From a bacterium 1xD42-67 (GTDB lineage: Bacteria > Bacillota > Clostridia > Oscillospirales > Oscillospiraceae), in contig RAYO01000014.1 of the NCBI GenBank assembly GCA_003612335.1, positions 1 to 64,000 of the forward strand: DNA of 64,000 nucleotides. Reading direction: 5' to 3'. Shown here in pieces: positions 53,801 to 63,179 of the stretch. Within the stretch, counting starts at the first letter, position 1. Each line of letters starts with the position of its first letter. The notes under the pieces were generated by a model. It saw only the letters and a list, made by a program, of their open reading frames with translations. It did no database searches and was not told the DNA's origin. A program made the position numbers and the translations under genes.

Positions 53801-54416
53801 CCGACACCCCCTCCAGGGCCCAGACGGCCTTCTGCCCCTCCAGCCACCGGGCAGGATCCGGGTGGCTCTGCACCTGGGCGAAGATGCTCTCCGCGATCTT
53901 GGCCAGACGGCTGTCGTCCCGGCCGGCGGAGAGGGTGTCTACCAGGACGGCGAAGGGACTGCCCTCGGTCAGCCCCTCATACCGCGCATCCAACACCTCC
54001 TCCAGCACCTGGGCCATGAGGATACGGCTCTCCCCCTCGTCGCACAGGCGGAAGTCCGGGTCCAGGTCCAGCAGGTGGCCGCTCTCCCGGAGGAGAGCGG
54101 TGCAGAAGGCGTGGATCGTGGAGATCTGCGCCTTGTACACCAGGGAGGTCTGGCGGCGGAGATGGCGGTCGTTGGGGGCCAGGGCCAGCCGGTCGGACAG
54201 CTCCTGGGCGATCCGCCCCCGGAGCTCCGCCGCCGCCGCCTTGGTGAAGGTGATCACCAGGAAGCGGTCGATGTCCAGCCCCTCCTTGGTCACCCGGTCC
54301 AGCAGCCGCTCCACCAGCACCCGGGTCTTCCCCGACCCCGCCGCCGCTGACACCAGCAGTTCGCCGCCCCGGTCGTCTACGATCTTTCGCTGTTCGTCTG
54401 TCAGTGGGAATGGCAT
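50820..54416 (-). CDS. addA: ATP-dependent helicase/nuclease subunit A
   Basis: UvrD-like helicase plus nuclease subunit of AddAB, which processes DNA double-strand ends for recombination. The 1198-residue product has Walker A SAAAGSGKTRVLVERLL (~22), LVITFTKAAAAELRGRI (~53), STIHAFCTALLRE (~98), Walker B VLVDEYQDTNQVQ (~400), GDVKQSIYRFRLADP (~429) and the helicase motifs SILSIHRSKGLE and LLYVAMTRAREKL. A RecB-type nuclease domain ends the protein (GTALHLAMQYLP, GVIDAWFREGDRITVVDFKSDQ). ATG 54416 follows AAAGGAGGCG; this ribosome site overlaps the stop of the preceding gene. addB is 2.5 kb upstream rather than adjacent. Confidence 0.96.
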   Translation of the reverse strand: MPFPLTDEQRKIVDDRGGELLVSAAAGSGKTRVLVERLLDRVTKEGLDIDRFLVITFTKAAAAELRGRIAQELSDRLALAPNDRHLRRQTSLVYKAQISTIHAFCTALLRESGHLLDLDPDFRLCDEGESRILMAQVLEEVLDARYEGLTEGSPFAVLVDTLSAGRDDSRLAKIAESIFAQVQSHPDPARWLEGQKAVWALEGVSDLVQTPWGALLLEDVRRQALACRDWLLQALALCGADELLQVNYAPSISASLQGLEELLRETAWDGVCAHLPIPFPEAGRKQKRSLALSPFQEEEVRQAGERMKAIRKRCKKILDAAAEPFAGDTAAQLEELVLSKPAMQALMDLVLDFQTAFAREKARRGLLDFSDLEHFAVKLLTDRDGAPTDLAQYWSGRYDEVLVDEYQDTNQVQNAIFDAVSDGGRKLFQVGDVKQSIYRFRLADPSIFLRKYSSYPDGDQAEEGEPRRRALSRNFRSRPQVLEGCNDLFRSIMSKDFGELDYTGDQALVPGKGFPELSEEDPYALELDAVDLSFLGDQEGEKDSKDLLEARFAARRIRALLDAPLMVEEGDGLRPVRPSDVMILLRSPGPVLHHYIQALEEEGVPWAAGEGKDFFQTTQVNVALAILQIVDNPRQDVPLIAALRSPVFGFTGDELALLRAGSGGDLYTALVHAAETGDRQCRDFLDQLEELRSGAGDRTCRQLIWHIYETADLLGAFGAMEGGEERQRDLLALYALAGQLEDSGCRTLFQFLLRLERMKKAGAHLKTSAGSGREGEGVSILSIHRSKGLEKPVVLVCGLARRLNREDVMRPVLFCPELGVGPRGLDRERMVEYPTLARRAVARQLERKMMAEELRLLYVAMTRAREKLILTMVLPEGAGALSRLGECLPISPLALEQQQSVGAWILLHVLTRPEGGSLRALAGIPEEHLDGLGPAWDLRWVDGTGLSQAREVSGPSADSPEEETADRALADRLAWIYPHMAAADLPSKLTTTQLKGRVLDREAAEGAPAVPSKGRPIARPSFIAEERGLTPAQRGTALHLAMQYLPLDMDSGTEAVAAELDRLAQQGFLTRLQREAVETERLSAFLDSPLGRAMAAAGEECRREFKFSVLVSALDWFPEGRGEEVLLQGVIDAWFREGDRITVVDFKSDQIRPGGERARAEEHRPQLAAYSQALSAILGRPVDRQVLWFFATDTMIEL

Positions 54417-54430
54417 CGCTGTCGCCTCCT

Positions 54431-55666
54431 TTACCCAGCATCGATCACCAAGGTCTTGCCATCCGGGCTATGCGCCAACAGCTTCACCGTGCTGAATCGA
54501 CTGCGTATCTCCTCATATCGTTCCTCGGGTTTACGGCTGCCGCTGTCTCTGTATAGGTCTGTATTTATACTGTACTTAGTTCCGTAATTCATATTTTCAC
54601 TACGTTTGATCCAGTATATCATAGTCCAGTCCTTACCATTGGCGCCCCAACTCGGCTCGACCCCGTCTTTCTCGGCGATGGAGCCGCAATAAGTGTAGCT
54701 ATCGCTGTTATCATCTTGGCGGTGAGTCTCCAGATACATCCGGCCATCGGATCCCACTAAAGAAAATGTTCCGTTCTCTCCAAGCTGCGGTGTGCCAAAA
54801 TATAATTTTGAAGTTCCTTCCGGGCCTGCCCGGAAAATGGAGACGCCAAACAGTTCCTGTCCTTTTTCGTATCTCTTTTTGCCACTGGAGCTTTTATCTC
54901 TTGTGTGAAGCACCAGCAGCTCCGGATTTCCGTCCGCCTCAAAATCGACGATCTCGGTGTACAGGATCTCCCCCTCCTGTTCAAGCCCAGCCAGAGCATC
55001 CTTATAAGGGGCTGTCGAGTATGCGGCCAGATCGATTCCGGTCGTATCCAGAACCGTTTTTGCCAGTTCTTTGTCCTCCGCGACCTCCTCCCGGACGAAG
55101 GCGGGGACGGAAGCAGCGGTGAAGGGCTCCACCTCCAGCGTGCCCTCCGCTGTGAGGACGGCCATCTCCCCGGCGTTGACAGTGACCTCCTGGTCCCCGG
55201 CAGTGACGGATACGGTGCCCTCCAGCAGGGCGGCGGTATCCTCCGTCACCCACCCGCAGGTGCCCCGGATGCCCACTATCATGGTGGAGGTCACGATATC
55301 CATGGTCTCGCCGTCGTCCAGGGGCTCGGTGACGTTGAAGAACAGACTGCCCGATATCACGTCGATCTCCAGCTTTTTGCCTTCCTTGCCGATCTCGATC
55401 TGACTGTCGGCATCCAGCTTGGTCAGCTTCACCTTGTCCAGATCGATCCAGGCGTAGCTCTCCGCCTGGGTCCCCACTCCGTAGCCGGAGTACAGGCCCA
55501 GGTCTTTTTTGGGCGCGACGGCCTTCCCTTCACCGTCGGACACAGCTACGCTCCCCTCGGTCTTCTTCAGGTGCATGGAGGTGGCGGTCGCTCCGCCTCC
55601 GCAGGATGTCAGCAGTAGGGCCAGGGACAGCACCAGGGCGGTCAGCCGGACAGATCGTTTTTTCAT
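54431..55666 (-). CDS. FecR-domain lipoprotein
   Basis: The 411-residue product has a lipoprotein signal (VLSLALLLTSCGGG, Cys ~22), a FecR-like domain (~30-190: SGYGVGTQAESYAWIDLD, IDVISGSLFFNV, TMIVGIRGTCGWV, VTVNAGEMAVL) and a C-terminal part (~230-411) with VDFEADGNPELLVLHTRD and an aromatic-rich end. FecR domains sense or transduce at the cell envelope, but no partner sigma factor or receptor is near. The C-terminal half has visibly lower G+C than the N-terminal half. It lies 14 nt before addA, between the addB and addA genes. Function unknown. Confidence 0.82.
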   Translation of the reverse strand: MKKRSVRLTALVLSLALLLTSCGGGATATSMHLKKTEGSVAVSDGEGKAVAPKKDLGLYSGYGVGTQAESYAWIDLDKVKLTKLDADSQIEIGKEGKKLEIDVISGSLFFNVTEPLDDGETMDIVTSTMIVGIRGTCGWVTEDTAALLEGTVSVTAGDQEVTVNAGEMAVLTAEGTLEVEPFTAASVPAFVREEVAEDKELAKTVLDTTGIDLAAYSTAPYKDALAGLEQEGEILYTEIVDFEADGNPELLVLHTRDKSSSGKKRYEKGQELFGVSIFRAGPEGTSKLYFGTPQLGENGTFSLVGSDGRMYLETHRQDDNSDSYTYCGSIAEKDGVEPSWGANGKDWTMIYWIKRSENMNYGTKYSINTDLYRDSGSRKPEERYEEIRSRFSTVKLLAHSPDGKTLVIDAG

Positions 55667-55699
55667 ATTTTTTCTTCCTCTCTGTCTGTTTTCAGGGGA

Positions 55700-56533
55700 T
55701 CACTCTGTCAAAACGCTTAGATATTTCTCGATTCGGATGCCCTTGTTCTTCTCGATCTCATCCTGCTCCAGGAAGATCAGCCGCTCCACCACGTCCATGG
55801 CCCGCTTGACGGCCTGGGGGAAGGGCTTGCCCCCCAGCAGCTCGCCGGCCAGGACGGCGGAGAACATATCTCCAGTGCCGGGGAAATGGACCTTGATGAA
55901 GCGGTAGGGGATGGTAAAGTGCTCCCCTGTCCGGTGGTCGAAGCCCCAGACCACATGCTGGCCCGTCTCCTCCTCCCGTCCGCTGGTCACCACCACCGAC
56001 CGGGGCCCATAGGCCCGCAGGCCGTCCACCAGCCGGCGGGCCTCCTCCCCCGCCAGGGCCTCCCGGCCCAGATACAGCCCGGTGAGGAACTCCGCCTCGG
56101 TGAGGTTGGGGACGATCACGTCCGCCACCCCGATCAGGCGGCGCATATCCTCCACCGTCTCTTCGGTGACGCCGTTGTACAGCTTGCCCTCATCCCCCAT
56201 GATGGGGTCGGTCATCACCAGCAGATCCTCCTTCTTCTGGCTGGCGATGAAATCGCGGATGATCCCCACCTGGGCCGCCGAGGCCAGGAACCCGGTGGTG
56301 ATGCAGTCGAACTGGAAGCCCAGTTCCCTCCACACCCGGATGGCCTCCACCATGTAATCGGTGGTGTCCAAAATGGTGAACTTGCCGTAGTCCAGGGTGT
56401 TGGACACCAGGGCGGTGGGCAGGTCGTAGACGCTGTGGCCCATGTTGGACAGGATCGGCAGCATGGCCGCCAGGGCCACCTTGCCGTAGCCGGGCATGTC
56501 GTTGATGATCAGGATATTTTTGCTGTTTTCCAT
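55700..56533 (-). CDS. Pyridoxal/pyridoxamine kinase (PfkB superfamily)
   Basis: Phosphorylates B6 vitamers for PLP salvage. The 277-residue product has ILIINDMPGYGKVALAAMLP at the start, TGFLASAAQVGII (~84), LVMTDPIMGDEGKLY (~108), DVIVPNLTEAEFLTG (~140) and the anion hole/catalytic Asp FPGTGDMFSAVLAGELL (~227). This fits PdxY/PdxK-type kinases more than hydroxymethylpyrimidine kinases. ATG 56533 follows AGAGG by 8 nt; the longer frame is unsupported. The gap to the upstream gene is 80 nt. Confidence 0.88.
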   Translation of the reverse strand: MENSKNILIINDMPGYGKVALAAMLPILSNMGHSVYDLPTALVSNTLDYGKFTILDTTDYMVEAIRVWRELGFQFDCITTGFLASAAQVGIIRDFIASQKKEDLLVMTDPIMGDEGKLYNGVTEETVEDMRRLIGVADVIVPNLTEAEFLTGLYLGREALAGEEARRLVDGLRAYGPRSVVVTSGREEETGQHVVWGFDHRTGEHFTIPYRFIKVHFPGTGDMFSAVLAGELLGGKPFPQAVKRAMDVVERLIFLEQDEIEKNKGIRIEKYLSVLTE

Positions 56534-56613
56534 GCTTTTTACCTCTTTTTCTCGTTTATCGAAGGATATCGAGCTTTCGGCAGCCCTTCGGCCGCTCCAG
56601 CTGCTCCTATCTG

Positions 56614-56979
56614 TTACCACTCGTCGTCCGCCTCAAAGTAGTTTTGATAGTACGCGATAAAATTCTGGATGATGTTCTCCCTGGAATCGACGGATCCAGC
56701 CTCGGCTCCGCCGTTTTTCAGGCTCTCGATCCACTCCCAGTCCACCATACAGCCCACGTCCATGTTGATCCCGTACTTGGCCCGCTCCAAAAGGGGGACG
56801 TCGGTCACATCTCCGACGCAGTACAGATATCCGCACAGCAGCCGGATATATTCTGAGCTGCCCTCCTGAAAGTCCTCGATCTCCAACTCGATCAGTCCAC
56901 GTATCTCATCCTTGGGGATGGAAGCGAACGCAAAACCGTACTTCCCGATCAGGGCCTGCGCTCTCTGTTCATTCGTCAT
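56614..56979 (-). CDS. Unknown immunity-like protein (121 aa)
   Basis: Soluble, helical, acidic. EYIRLLCGYLYCVGDVTDVP then LLERAKYGINMDVGCMVDWE recalls a family of small proteins seen in polymorphic-toxin immunity arrays (pattern LLC..LFS.GN.ED...IW.AK...FD...G.D). The resemblance is by eye, and function is unproven. ATG 56979 with GAGGAGGAG 4 nt upstream overlaps the addB stop (ATGA), so it is translationally coupled to addB. G+C is lower than in addB. Confidence 0.65.
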   Translation of the reverse strand: MTNEQRAQALIGKYGFAFASIPKDEIRGLIELEIEDFQEGSSEYIRLLCGYLYCVGDVTDVPLLERAKYGINMDVGCMVDWEWIESLKNGGAEAGSVDSRENIIQNFIAYYQNYFEADDEW

Positions 56980-59900
56980 GTCTCCTCCTCGATCTGTTTC
57001 CAAAACTCCTCCGCGCTCACATGGGGCAGCCAGCGCCTGCAGTCTCCGCCCCGCCCCGGCTCGAAGTGGCAGGCGGCGGCGTAATCACAGAAGCGGCAGG
57101 CGTTCTTGTCCGGGCCCCGCCAGAAGGGGTCGGCGGCGATGCTCCCCGACGCCAGCTCCTGGCAGATGTCCTCCAGCACCCGCTGGACGTGTCTTCCCAG
57201 CCTGCCCAGCCGCGCGGCGGACGCCAGAGCCTCGCCGGTGACCTCCCCCGAGGCCCTCACCTTCAAGGGCAGGAAGCGGTAGCCCTTCCCTTCCCGGGCC
57301 TCCATGGCCTCCAGTACCCGGGGATCGTCCACCACCAGACCGCTGCGGGTCAGTTCCCGGTCCACTCTCTTCCTCAGCTCCTCCTCGCTCATGGTCCGGC
57401 TCCCCCGAATCACAGCCTCCCGGGCGGGGAGATAGAGCACCCCATCCCCCTCTACAGGCAGGCCGTAGAGGGCCTGGCCCTTCTCCTCCAGGGTGAAGAG
57501 ATAGAGGAGCATCTGGAGCCCCAGACCGTTCCACACCTCGGTGAGGTCGAAGGTCTTGCGCCCCGTCTTATAGTCCACCACCCGCAGGTGGAGCTTCCCT
57601 CCGTCCACCCAGCCGTCCACCCGATCCACGAATCCGGTGATGCTGATGGTGACCCCTCCCCATGTCAGCTCCACCGGGGGCAGGTCGCCGTCCTTCCCGA
57701 ATCCCAGCTCGAAGGAGATCGGCTTGAACTTGGAGGCCAGCATCTCTTCAGCCACATTGTCCACCACCGCCTGGACCGACCGGAGCAGACGGCGGAACAG
57801 ATATTGGAAGCGGGGGCTCTGGCCCTCCAGCCCCCCCAGCTCCTCCGTCACATAGCGGTCCACCGCCTCCCGTGTCAGCTTCCGCAGCCGCTTTTTCCGG
57901 GCGCCGTCCTCCCCCATCCCGGGGAGGACGGTCTGGGTGAACATCTCATCCTGGAGGACATGCTCCAGCACATAGTGGACGAAGGTGCCGTACTCCGGGG
58001 CAGTGAAGCCCGCCGGCTTCCGGGGCTCCGCCTCCAGACCATAGCGCATGAAATAGGAGAAGTGGCAGGACTTATATTTGTCCATCCGGGAGGCGGACAT
58101 GGCCACCCGCCGGCCATAGAGCCGGTCCACCGCCTGGCGGGACAGCCGCCCCCGCTCCCAGGAGGCGGCCCGGTCCAGCCGGAGGATCCTGTCCTCAAAG
58201 CCGGGCAGGGCCGCCAGGGCCCGCCGGACGTTCCTGTCCCGTCCCGCCTGCTCCAGAGCGGGCAGGGGAGCCTCCAGGCGGAAGGAGCCCCGCAGGTCCT
58301 CCTCCCGCACCGGCCGCAGGTCGGAGAAGAGCAGCTGAAGACGCCCCGCCAGGAAGCTGGGCCGGCGCTCCTCTCCCCCCGGCCCCTGGACGGGCCAGGT
58401 CACTGCCAGCCGTTCGCTGGGCCGGGAACAGATCTGATAGATGGTGGTCATCTCCCGGTAGAGCAGATTCCGCTGGGACTGAGCCAGCTCCAGTCCATAG
58501 CCCGCCAGCAGGGCCCGGTCGTCGTCGGAGAGCAGACCGGGGGCGGCGCTCACCTGGGGCAGAGAGGCGTCGTCCGCCCCCAGGAGGAACAGCGCCTTCA
58601 CCCGGTGGCCGGTCTGACGGGTGGTCTCCCCTGCCGTCACCCGGTCCAGAGAGACAGGGATGGTGCCCACGTCGTATTGGGACAACACCAGCCGGAAGAG
58701 CAGAGCAAACTCCTCCAGCTCCATCGGGGCCTCCTCCAGCAGCCGGGCACACTGCTCCAGCCCATTGCACAGGATGTCCCACAGCTGGCGGTACTCCTCC
58801 GCCAGAGCGGACCGGCCCCGGCTGTTCAAGGTCTCCACCCGCTCCTCCAGCCGCCGGGGCAGACCGATCTCTTCCAAAAAGCTGTACAGGGCCACGGCCT
58901 GCCCCCGGCCGGTCCTGTCCTGATTCTTCCGCAGGACCTCCAGAGGGCCCGATACCCGCCGCCGGGCCTCGTCCGCCCGGGCCAGGAGGGCCCGGTCCTC
59001 CTCGGTCCACTTTTGTCCATAGCCCTTGGGGTGCCAGGTCCAGTCCTTGGCCTGGGTCCACCGGCTCCCCTTCACGTCCCACTTCAGGACATAGTTCTCC
59101 AGCAGGTCGATCTCCTCCTGGGGCAGGTCGGTGAGGCCGGTCTTCAGATAGCGGAACACATCGTCGTAGCGGTAGCCCCAGGCGGTGGTCTCCAGGGCGG
59201 CGGTGACCAGGGCCAGCACCGGCTTCTCCAAGATGTCTGTCATGGCGGAGGAGAACACCGGCACCCCATACCGGTCAAAGACGGATTCCACCAGATCCCG
59301 GTAGGCCCCGTAATCCCGGGCCGTCACGCCGATGTCCCGGAACCGATACCCCTCCTCCCGCACCAGTCGGAGGATCCTGGCGGCGGTCCACTCCACCTCG
59401 CTGCGCAGGGCAGACCCCTGGAACAGCTCCACCGCCCCCCCGCAGGGCACAGGGGCTGCCGGCTCTTCGGCGAAGAGGGCCCGCTCCAGGTGGACCAGAG
59501 GCGGAGCCTTCCCCTCTGCCCGGACCGGGAGGCGCTCCGCCTCACAGGGGACCCCCTCCGCCCGGGCCAGACGCAGGAGGGCATGGGCGGTGCGCCGGGC
59601 GGGGGAGAAGATCCCCGGCCCCCCCTCGTCCTCCTCCAGGCGGTCACAGGTCAGGGCCGCCGTCACGCTGTGGGCCTGGACCATCAGCAGCCGCAGGACC
59701 TCCCTCTGCTGGGGAGTGAAGTCGGTGAAGCCGTCCAGCCAGATGTCCTTCCCCTCCGCCCAGCGGCAGATCCGCAGCTTCTCCGCCGCCCGGGTGAGCC
59801 GGTCCCTGGGGTCCAGAGCGGTCCGGGCGGTCAGAGCATCATACTCCCCCAGGATCAGTCCCAGGTCCCGGAGCTTGTCCCCCTCAGGCCCCGGGGCCCC

Positions 59901-60320
59901 CTCCCCCGCCTGGACCAGCAGCTCCGGCGGGACACAGCAGCTCTTCAGTTCGTCCGCCGTGGCCAGCAGGGAGGTGAGGAAGGCCGGCCGCTTGGAGGGC
60001 CGGCCGTAGACCCGCAGCCCGGCGGAGACGCCCTGTACCGCCCGATACATCAGGAGCAGCCTTCCGCCGCCGTCCAGTTCCTCCTCTCCCAGGCCGCCGG
60101 CGGTCTGGAAGATCCGGTCAGCCAGACGGCTGAAGGACAGCACCTCCGCCCGCAGGGCGGCCTGAGGTCCGCCTGTCCGGCACAGGGCCCGCTCCGTCTC
60201 ATGGGACATCTGCTCCGGCACCAGCAGCACCTGGGGACGCTCCTGTCCCGCCGCACACAGCCGATCCAGCACCGCGGTGGTCTTGCCGGTCCCCGCCCGG
60301 CCCAACAGCAGCTTGAACAT
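56976..60320 (-). CDS. addB: ATP-dependent nuclease subunit B
   Basis: Second subunit of AddAB, with an inactive-type helicase core and a Fe-S-anchored RecB nuclease. The 1114-residue product starts MFKLLLGRAGTGKTTAV (Walker A ~8). The C-terminal nuclease has YKSCHFSYFMRYGL (first cluster Cys, ~755), LHLRVVDYKTGRKTFDLTEV (catalytic Asp/Lys, ~920) and the Cys triad CRFCDYAAAC (~1077) for the [4Fe-4S] cluster. ATG 60320 follows AGGAG by 8 nt; the frame extends upstream to 60572 without support. It diverges from rsmA. Confidence 0.95.
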   Translation of the reverse strand: MFKLLLGRAGTGKTTAVLDRLCAAGQERPQVLLVPEQMSHETERALCRTGGPQAALRAEVLSFSRLADRIFQTAGGLGEEELDGGGRLLLMYRAVQGVSAGLRVYGRPSKRPAFLTSLLATADELKSCCVPPELLVQAGEGAPGPEGDKLRDLGLILGEYDALTARTALDPRDRLTRAAEKLRICRWAEGKDIWLDGFTDFTPQQREVLRLLMVQAHSVTAALTCDRLEEDEGGPGIFSPARRTAHALLRLARAEGVPCEAERLPVRAEGKAPPLVHLERALFAEEPAAPVPCGGAVELFQGSALRSEVEWTAARILRLVREEGYRFRDIGVTARDYGAYRDLVESVFDRYGVPVFSSAMTDILEKPVLALVTAALETTAWGYRYDDVFRYLKTGLTDLPQEEIDLLENYVLKWDVKGSRWTQAKDWTWHPKGYGQKWTEEDRALLARADEARRRVSGPLEVLRKNQDRTGRGQAVALYSFLEEIGLPRRLEERVETLNSRGRSALAEEYRQLWDILCNGLEQCARLLEEAPMELEEFALLFRLVLSQYDVGTIPVSLDRVTAGETTRQTGHRVKALFLLGADDASLPQVSAAPGLLSDDDRALLAGYGLELAQSQRNLLYREMTTIYQICSRPSERLAVTWPVQGPGGEERRPSFLAGRLQLLFSDLRPVREEDLRGSFRLEAPLPALEQAGRDRNVRRALAALPGFEDRILRLDRAASWERGRLSRQAVDRLYGRRVAMSASRMDKYKSCHFSYFMRYGLEAEPRKPAGFTAPEYGTFVHYVLEHVLQDEMFTQTVLPGMGEDGARKKRLRKLTREAVDRYVTEELGGLEGQSPRFQYLFRRLLRSVQAVVDNVAEEMLASKFKPISFELGFGKDGDLPPVELTWGGVTISITGFVDRVDGWVDGGKLHLRVVDYKTGRKTFDLTEVWNGLGLQMLLYLFTLEEKGQALYGLPVEGDGVLYLPAREAVIRGSRTMSEEELRKRVDRELTRSGLVVDDPRVLEAMEAREGKGYRFLPLKVRASGEVTGEALASAARLGRLGRHVQRVLEDICQELASGSIAADPFWRGPDKNACRFCDYAAACHFEPGRGGDCRRWLPHVSAEEFWKQIEEET

Positions 60321-60464
60321 GCTCCACAGCTCCTCTCTGCCCTCGACGGGCGGTCGCCCCCTCCTGCCTGACTGGGGCCCAAAGTTCCGATCCGCTCCAG
60401 TATAGCACGTCCCCGGCCAAAAGGAAAGACCGCCCCGGCTTTCGAGGGACTTCATCCCGATCGG

Positions 60465-60493
60465 TTGCGTTCCGGCCTGGATCATGATACACT
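60465..60493 (+). promoter_or_regulatory. Sigma-A promoter of rsmA
   Basis: TTGCGT, 17-bp spacer, TACACT, 31 nt before the start codon. Confidence 0.6.
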
Positions 60494-60524
60494 GGCCCAT
60501 ATCGCTGCAGGAAAGGAGCATATC

Positions 60525-61382
60525 ATGGACCTGTGTGACATCCAACAGATCAAAGCCCTGCTGGCCCGGCACGGCTTCCGCTTCTCCAAGTCTATGGGGC
60601 AGAATTTCCTCATCCAGGACTGGGTCCCCCGGGACATCGCCGCCGCCTCAGGGGCGGGGCCGGGGATCGGCGTGCTGGAGGTGGGCCCGGGGATCGGGCC
60701 CCTCACCCGGGAGCTGGCCCGGCGGGCGGACCGTGTGATCTCAGTGGAGCTGGACCGCTCCCTGCTGCCCATCCTGGCGGAGACCCTGTCCGACTGCCCC
60801 AACGCGGCGGTGGCGCCCGGAGACATCCTCAAGACAGACATCCCTGCCCTGATCCAGGAGCGGGCCCCGGGACTGGTCCCCATCGCCTGCGCCAACCTGC
60901 CCTATAACATCACCACCCCCGCCATCACCGCCCTGATCGAGTCGGGCTGTTTCGCCTCTATCACAGTGATGATCCAGCGGGAGGTGGCCCGGCGCATCTG
61001 CGCCCCACCCAGCACGGCGGACTACGGGGCCTTCTCTGTCTACTGCCAGTACCACACCGCTCCGGAGATCCTCTTCGAGGTCCCGCCGGACTGCTTCCTC
61101 CCCGCGCCGAAGGTGACCTCGGCGGTGGTGCGCATGGTCCCCCGCCCCGCGCCGGAGGAGGTGGACGACCCCAAACACTTCTTCCAGGTGGTGAAGGGGG
61201 CCTTTGCCCAGCGGCGCAAGACCCTCCTCAACAGCCTGGCTTCGGTCTTCGGGGGGCAGATGTCCAGGGAGGCCCTCCTCCAGGCCATAGAGCGGTGCGG
61301 GCTGCCCGCCGATATCCGGGGAGAGCGGCTGTCCATCCCCCAATTTGCCCAACTATCCAAGGCTCTGAGAGGCTTGGTTTGA
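60525..61382 (+). CDS. rsmA: 16S rRNA (adenine(1518)-N(6)/adenine(1519)-N(6))-dimethyltransferase
   Basis: KsgA: dimethylates the two adjacent adenines near the 3' end of 16S rRNA late in 30S assembly. The 285-residue product has FSKSMGQNFLIQDWVPR (~20), SAM motif I VLEVGPGIGPLTREL (~50), VISVELDRSLLPIL and the catalytic motif IV ANLPYNITTPAI (~125, NLPY), plus the C-terminal FAQRRKTLLNSL block. ATG 60525 follows AAAGGAG by 8 nt. Confidence 0.96.
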   Translation: MDLCDIQQIKALLARHGFRFSKSMGQNFLIQDWVPRDIAAASGAGPGIGVLEVGPGIGPLTRELARRADRVISVELDRSLLPILAETLSDCPNAAVAPGDILKTDIPALIQERAPGLVPIACANLPYNITTPAITALIESGCFASITVMIQREVARRICAPPSTADYGAFSVYCQYHTAPEILFEVPPDCFLPAPKVTSAVVRMVPRPAPEEVDDPKHFFQVVKGAFAQRRKTLLNSLASVFGGQMSREALLQAIERCGLPADIRGERLSIPQFAQLSKALRGLV

Positions 61383-61420
61383 CCCTTTTGCCCATTCCGT
61401 CATTTTCCCTCACTTGTCTC

Positions 61421-61449
61421 TTGCCAAGCCCCTGAAAATAGGGTAAAAT
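61421..61449 (+). promoter_or_regulatory. Sigma-A promoter of pckA
   Basis: TTGCCA, 17-bp spacer, TAAAAT, 56 nt before the start codon. Confidence 0.65.
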
Positions 61450-61505
61450 AGGGGGCGATCAGAATGGATGGCCACTTAAACTATCTTTTTGAGGAGGAAT
61501 TCATT

Positions 61506-63113
<1,608 letters not shown>

Positions 63114-63126
63114 TCTTCAGACCCAA

Positions 63127-63155
63127 AACAGGGCGCTCCTGCGCCCTGTTTTTTT
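63127..63155 (+). terminator. Terminator after pckA
   Basis: AACAGGGCGC / GCGCCCTGTT, 10-bp stem with a TCCT loop, and seven consecutive Ts (63149-63155). Confidence 0.93.
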
Positions 63156-63179
63156 ATCACATCGGCAGGAGGAAGCCTT

